Source: Microstegium vimineum (taxonomy: Eukaryota; Streptophyta; Magnoliopsida; Poales; Poaceae). From it: a stretch of 64,000 nucleotides of DNA. The position numbers and the translations under genes were made by a program. Within the stretch, counting starts at the first letter, position 1. Every line of letters begins with the position of its first letter. Below, piece after piece: positions 58,546 through 64,000 of this stretch. The stretch is taken from NCBI GenBank assembly GCA_022036555.1, contig CM039135.1, positions 44,571,312 through 44,635,311 on the forward strand. The letters run 5' to 3'. Below the pieces are notes generated by a model. The model did no database searches. It worked only from the letters and a program-made list of their open reading frames with translations, and was not told the origin of the DNA.

Positions 58546-61150
58546 CTGTTGAAAGGATAGTAAATAAAATTTAACGCTAGAAGGTAAAAGATGACTTCAT
58601 ATCATAATATAATGACACATAAGCATAATATATTCGGTACAAAGATAGCTCCATATTTCGTGTGTGTGTGTGTGTGTGTGGTACATAGTTGTGGTGTGTG
58701 TCCTGTTCCAGTACCCAAAATCTAGGGAATTCTAATGCACAAGTCATTGTTGAGCCTCTTAGAAGTATGATACTATAGCCTACACCTTGGACTAAGCATT
58801 TGGATTTGGAGTTTGGAGAAAGCATCCAGAGAAAACAGAATTTACAGAAGGGATACTTTCAAACTGGGATTTCTGAGACAAGCCTAAAATTCTGAAAGAT
58901 CCCAAAGGTAAACAGATTTAATGTAAGTGGAAAAGTGATCAAATACTTCCTTTTTAGCTATGATACACAATAGTGAACTGAAAAATATAGAAGGGAAACA
59001 ATACAATAATGGGCATACACAGCAGATCACCTAAAAAAACATTCATTGTAAATCTTGGATTTAATGTACCTAGAATATTAAAAATCAAGTTCTCAAATGT
59101 CAAAACTTAGTAGAACAACCATTCCAAGTTGACAACAGAATTGTACATAGCATTTTATAGAAAGGCATTACTAATAAATTCTCTATGGTACGTTAAAAAA
59201 AGCATCTGCATAAACACATGGATCAACCAGTATTTTCACACCCTTTTTCGTTTTGGCTGTATATAAGATTAGTTACTGTGATGTATAAATCTCCATCCTG
59301 TACAACTAATTGAGGTGGTGTAACATCCTACGATCAGAGAGGTTGATACCAAGATTCGTTAGCCATAGAAGCCAACACCTCCTTAGTAATGACAGGGCCC
59401 AACCAATCAGGTTCACCAAAATCCTTTTCTCCAAACAAGGTATTTCTAAACCAAAATGGAAAGTTGTACATCAAGTTCAGTTTGGTGTAGAACAAATTCC
59501 AAGCATTTTAACAACTGAACTAAGTAGCACTAACTCAATTACAAAGACTCATTAGCTTCACTCCAGGATATCATTGGCAACAAAAATATTTACGAACATA
59601 GTTCCTCATTAGTACACTTAGGGAGTTACCAATTGGACCCTATTACAATAAGGTATCACATAACTTCCTAACATCTCTACCTTCCGAAACCTGAGTTCAA
59701 GCTTGTTCAACAAATATACTTAAATTGAGAATTTGGTATGATTTATATTACAGAGATTCATGTAAGCCATCACCTTTATATACTACTACTTTTGTTATAA
59801 TAAATTGCTCAAATTTGTAATGACGAGATACCTCACTTAATATTGGTAATTAGGTAATTAACAGTTGTTGTTCCTTGATCTGTAAAGGCCATTGCATACA
59901 CTGCAGTGACGAGATGATATAAAATATAGAGAGAGAATTTGTAGAATAACTCATAATGTACAACATCATTTACAACCTATCATTTGCCTCTGACATTTCT
60001 AATTCAGTACTCATTATTGGAGCTCTAGCGCCTTTGAGATTTCTAATTCAGTATTCATTAATGGAGCTCTAGCGCCTTTGAGATTTCTAATTCAGTATTC
60101 ATTGGAGTTCTGGCATTCAGAATTTATGTAACAATCACTACGGACAAAAGAACGATCCCTCATGCTATAACATACTATAGCCTTGTATCCGGACTCAAAA
60201 ATGGTATCAGTGGACATTCTGTACAGCTAGAGACATCCGCAGGCTTGTTTAGTTCAGCAGAGGGGCAGCAAAGCTGCGCCAGTTTTCTAGTGTAACATTT
60301 GAACTAGAGCTAGTGCAGCAAATACCAAAACCCCTAGGCTATATACAATCTATCATTAGCAGTAGAAACACAGCATTAGGTTGACAAACCTAACTCAACA
60401 TTCCAACAGCATTGAGTTAATGAGAAATTTATGAAGCTAGCATCTCTTGCTTCTTGCAAGCCTGTGAACCACTTTCTTCATACTTGAACTTGTCTGAACT
60501 TAATGTGCTTCAGAGTTCAGACACATAACACATTCTGTCCAGTAGCTATGTTCAAAATGGCTGGGCGAATTTAATGTTTTGACCAAAAACTTTTTATGGG
60601 GATTTTTATCTATAATAAAAGGTGACCCCGGAGAGTTTCGCCTCGTCCAAAAAAAATCAGCATTCCAATGCTATAACACATGACTCTAGAATCCAAACAG
60701 TACAAGGCTAGTCCAACCAACAACAGACCGTGATTCTCCAACCGTATGTGTTCTCAGGCTTGCAAGACATGAACCGTATGTGTTGTCTACCTCTAATATC
60801 CTAAACCGAAATCTAGAATGTCACCAAAATCCAAGGATTTAGGCATGTAAACATGCCAAGCAAAAATCTGTGGCCTTCTGACAGCAACAAGAGAAGCAAC
60901 TCTCTGATTCCTACTTCTGGAATGTGAAAACAACACAGTCGCCAAATCAAGCATCCATCAGCGCAGACTCTATCTAACATTCGATATCGAGCAAGACTAA
61001 CACGAAACTCCATCCATCTACAGGAAATCACCGCAAATCCGAAATGCTACCCCAAACGGACAAGTTTTCATTCAGTTTTGTGTGAGCACCGCACACGAAG
61101 TGGAATCAGCAACGATCGCACAAAAGAGACAAGGAGGATAGAGTGCATAC
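58546..61150 (-). other. Long first intron of the CW-MBD gene
   Basis: Between a donor at 61150 (GTATGCAC) and the acceptor at 58546 (CAACAG) on the minus strand. AT-rich, no gene seen on either strand. It contains the 44-bp tandem repeat at 59995 and a GT run at 58660. Confidence 0.6.
59995..60118 (+). repeat. 44-bp tandem repeat, about 2.8 units
   Basis: ATTTCTAATTCAGTA recurs at 59995, 60039 and 60083, with GGAGCTCTAGCGCCTTTGAG between. Confidence 0.9.
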
Positions 61151-61590
61151 TTGAAACGCTCCCAGTAGCGGCTACGGGGCGGCCAGATGGGCTGGTCGTC
61201 GTCGTCGTCCTCGTGAAGCTCCGGTGGCCGCCGCGGGGAGGTGACCGGGCGAAATGCGGGGGAGACGGCGGTTCGCGGCGGCGTGCCTCGCAGGCGGTGT
61301 CGAGCCGCCGGAAGAGCTCAGCTCGGCGGGGGTCGCGTCGAGCCGTGGTGCCGTGCTGCGCGCTGGTGGACGCCGCCGCGCGCCGCCTCGGTTACCTCGA
61401 CGCGCGCGCGCCGGGCGTTAAATGGAGGGAGAAGCCGACCTCCCCGGCTCCCCCTCTCCTCTCTCCTCTCTCCTCTCTCTCTCTCTCTTCCTCTCTCTCT
61501 TTTACACTTGCAACTGTGTGCCGTGTTGACTAGCTGGTGACTGAGAAATTTTGGAAAATTTGGTGAATTTCGGCTGAATTTATAGAGGGG
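61151..61590 (-). promoter_or_regulatory. Noncoding first exon and promoter of the CW-MBD gene
   Basis: A GC-rich block (61151-61440) ends in a good donor at 61150. The frame next to the donor has no ATG after its last stop, so the exon is probably untranslated. A GA-rich leader (61455-61505, minus strand) follows upstream, and a TATA box, CTATAAAT, lies at 61578-61585 on the minus strand, placing transcription start near 61550. Confidence 0.55.
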
Positions 61591-61774
61591 GAGATGGTGT
61601 TGGTTTTAGACCTAGCACGGCTCAGAAGGTTCTAGAACCTGTTCACCTACCCTAAAAAATATTCAGAATTTCCTTTTTTTGAATTCAAATTCCAAATGGG
61701 CCATTTAACAAAACTTTATTTGTAGAATAGTGCATGTGTTTATATTTTATTATTAAAAACATTGTAAGAAAAAT

Positions 61775-62238
61775 AGTATGAGAGGTGTAATTGTAAAACT
61801 TTACCGTAGTCATAAAAAAAGACGCGAAATAGAAAAACATACTACTAGAGGTTGTGAAATGTGGCTTTTACACACGTAGATGGTTGGTTCTTAGTTTAAA
61901 ACCTCCTAACAAATTAACGATACAACCAAAAACATTGCTTAGCTATCAATAGAACAATAACGGTCATTGGTACGTAAAAAGGCGCGAATAACATCTAAAA
62001 ATGGCATGAGAGGTGTGATTACAAAATTTTACCCTAGTCATCAAACAAGGGTGCGAACTAGGACACTATGGCGCGAACGAGGAAAGCCGAACTACTAGAG
62101 GTTGTGAAACATGGCGTAGATCTATTGGTTCTTAGTTTTAAACCTCCAAACAAATTAACGGTATGACCAATAACATTACTTATTAATTAATAGAACGATA
62201 ACGGTCTTTGGTGCGAAAGAAGAGCGCGAATAACACTT
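61775..62238 (+). repeat. Tandem duplication, period 228 bp
   Basis: TGAGAGGTGT starts both units (61779 and 62007). ACTACTAGAGGTTGTGAAA, TTGGTTCTTAGTTT and GAACAATAACGGTC/GAACGATAACGGTC follow in both. No coding content. Confidence 0.8.
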
Positions 62239-63313
62239 AAAACTAAAAGTCTTGCGCAACAAATATTTACCTAGACCACGTGTATTTGTTTCTATAAATC
62301 GCACACAACGAAGCAATCATTTAGATGGATCGCCGATTTTCATGTGTTTACTTCTAACAAAGCCATATATGTTAAGAATATGAGTATCATATCAAGAGAA
62401 ATTTTCAACATATCTCATAAATTAATTTCCACATCCATGACCAGTACACTGGTTACTTGAGAAATCTCACTATTGATTTTTTTTCACAAGCCAACGGAAA
62501 CCGTTTTTTTTATGAAAAAAGGGAAAAATGACCCAACGGTAGTTTAGCCACCAACCGTCCAGCACAGTCGCAGGCTTGCAGCCAAACCTTTATCTCGCTG
62601 CCTCATACGCTATGGTTGACGAACTGGCGGGTGCACAAGAAGCATGTTCTGGCGACAGATAGTTTTTTTTATGAAACTCTGGCGTGCACAATTAGTACCT
62701 TTGGAAAAATTTCCTTTTTAGTGTTGAAAGAAAAAAAAATGGAATAGTCAAATCTTAGTCTATAGATTGAGGAATCATTGTTCGTGGCCAGACTAAAAAA
62801 AATGATGTCTGTCTAATTCTTTTAGGAAGGCGATAAGTAGTAGAAACATGAAAATATTAACCATTGTACTTTGATGTATGCAACTTTGTTAAACACCTCA
62901 TCTAGTTATGAGAGAAAATGCTTGAGGATTAGAAGTTTACCTAACCAAAGAAAAAAAGGTGAGAGCACAAGCTTGGGCGATATATTAAAAGTGTCAACAA
63001 ACACAACATCTTGTTGAAAGAAAAGGGAAAAAACACCACTAAAACTTCCCAACCACCGAGTACCACACTAGTTACTAGAGAAGACATTGTAGTCTCATGA
63101 CAGTATGATCAGAAATAAAAAAAGAATATTATAGCGTGTTCCATGTGGAAAATGGTAGGGATTTTTGGAGAAATTAATGCAAAAAACAGAATTGTCTGTG
63201 AGAGAATTATGAAATAATTTCATAAAAAAATTGTGAAAACAAAAAATTATACACAAAATATATAAGTAAACAGAGGAAGGGATTGATAAAAAAACAGAAG
63301 GTCTTAAGTTAGG

Positions 63314-63722
63314 GGAATAGCCATTATTAACCAACCAACATAGCCACAGCCAGAAGAGGCAAGCACTTATCTCGTTACCAGAAAACACCATGTGCTCAGT
63401 AAGCATGGTTTGGCGATAACAATCAAAGTTGGCTATTGGCGAATAGTTGTACCCAGGAGATAGGATATCTATCTACAGTTCATTTGAAAGAAAAAAGATC
63501 CTCTTAATAATGGAGTAGCCATGATAATTTGGCAACCAACCAACCTAGCCACAGCCAGATGAGACAAGCATTTATCTCGTTGCCAGTAAGCATGGTTTGA
63601 CGATAACAATCAAAGTTGGCTATTGGAGAACAGTTATACCCAGGAGTCAGGATATCTATCTACAATTCATTTAAAAGAAAAAAGATCCTCTTAATAATGG
63701 AGTAGCCATGATAATTTGGCAA
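63314..63722 (+). repeat. Tandem duplication, period about 190-205 bp
   Basis: Shared words are AACCAACCAAC, TAGCCACAGCCAGA, GCATGGTTTG, CGATAACAATCAAAGTTGG and GATCCTCTTAATAATGG. The first unit has about 18 extra bases near 63385. The Stowaway at 63728 lies at its right edge. 62240-63310 between the two tandem repeats is AT-rich with nothing recognised. Confidence 0.8.
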
Positions 63723-63727
63723 TACTA

Positions 63728-63980
63728 CTTTCTCCGTTCTAAATTATAATTCGTTTTTTTTTCATCCATTTTATTATGTATGTAGACATATTTTGGCATA
63801 TTCGCTTGGTCATTTTGGTGGCTGATAAGCTGGCTAATGTTGTTTTTTGTTGTTTTTCTAGAAAAACACTGTTTCGGTGGTTGATAAGCCAAACGAACAG
63901 GACGATTATTATATCTAAAAGAATACCAAAATAGATGTACCAAAAAAATTAAAGTGACTTATAATTTGAAGTGGAGGCAG
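63728..63980. mobile_element. Stowaway-like element, degenerate
   Basis: The ends CTTTCTCCGTTCTAAATTAT and ATAATTTGAAGTGGAGGCAG, between TA at 63726-63727 and 63981-63982, are diverged Stowaway termini. An internal inverted pair (GGTGGCTGATAAGC and GGTTGATAAGCC types) suggests a second small element within. Confidence 0.65.
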
Positions 63981-64000
63981 TACAAAATATGTTATTTCTA

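Noticed and set aside
61078..61533. 151-residue plus-strand frame in the GC-rich block
   Set aside because: The block reads better as the untranslated first exon and promoter of the minus-strand CW-MBD gene.

Overview
This is nuclear DNA from a plant, most likely a grass (Poaceae). The evidence is a cluster of MATH-BTB genes of the kind expanded in grasses, Stowaway and Tourist type MITEs, Helitron termini, a tRNA-derived SINE, and long copia retrotransposons of the Sirevirus (Maximus/SIRE) lineage nested inside each other. Three host gene loci can be supported, all by translation and motif recognition; no database search was run.

Layout. (1) 1-14,260: a tandem MATH-BTB array with five members. 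The first is cut by the window edge, the second (2885-3844) is intact, and the next three (6420, 9043, 13056) carry frameshifts, stops or deletions. The last two are copies of one ~1.6 kb duplication that includes the promoter. (2) 14,491-14,590: an assembly gap followed by a G34 run. (3) 16,035-16,457, minus strand: a two-exon gene for a short AKINbeta3-type SnRK1/AMPK beta subunit. (4) 17-22 kb: repeat-rich DNA with a SINE flanked by an 18-bp target duplication, a degenerate Helitron end, and a segment with a DUF26-like gene fragment. (5) 22,096-46,230: a three-layer nest of one Sirevirus family. An LTR at 22,096 is interrupted by element A (23,350-46,204, 5-bp duplication CTATT), which is interrupted by element B (32,958-44,061). 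(6) 46.2-50 kb: a mitochondrial atp9-like fragment, a Helitron 3' end, the second copy of the DUF26-like segment, and an LTR with a gag start of another copia element. (7) 50-56 kb: MITEs, TA microsatellites, an AT-rich tandem repeat and a LINE ORF1 remnant. (8) 61.55-56.49 kb, minus strand: a CW zinc finger/methyl-CpG-binding-domain gene whose four coding exons join to one 288-codon frame. (9) 61.6-64 kb: AT-rich DNA with two tandem duplications and a Stowaway element.

The host genes act separately: ubiquitin-ligase substrate adaptors (MATH-BTB), energy signalling (SnRK1 beta) and probable chromatin reading (CW-MBD). The most interesting signals lie in the Sirevirus nest. A 13-bp palindrome (CCGGCA, G or C, TGCCGG) recurs in LTRs, coding regions and the 3' region; both elements share a gag stop at codon 295; gag and pol are closed off from each other in the same way in both; and the outer 3' LTR is a mosaic that points to conversion between LTRs.
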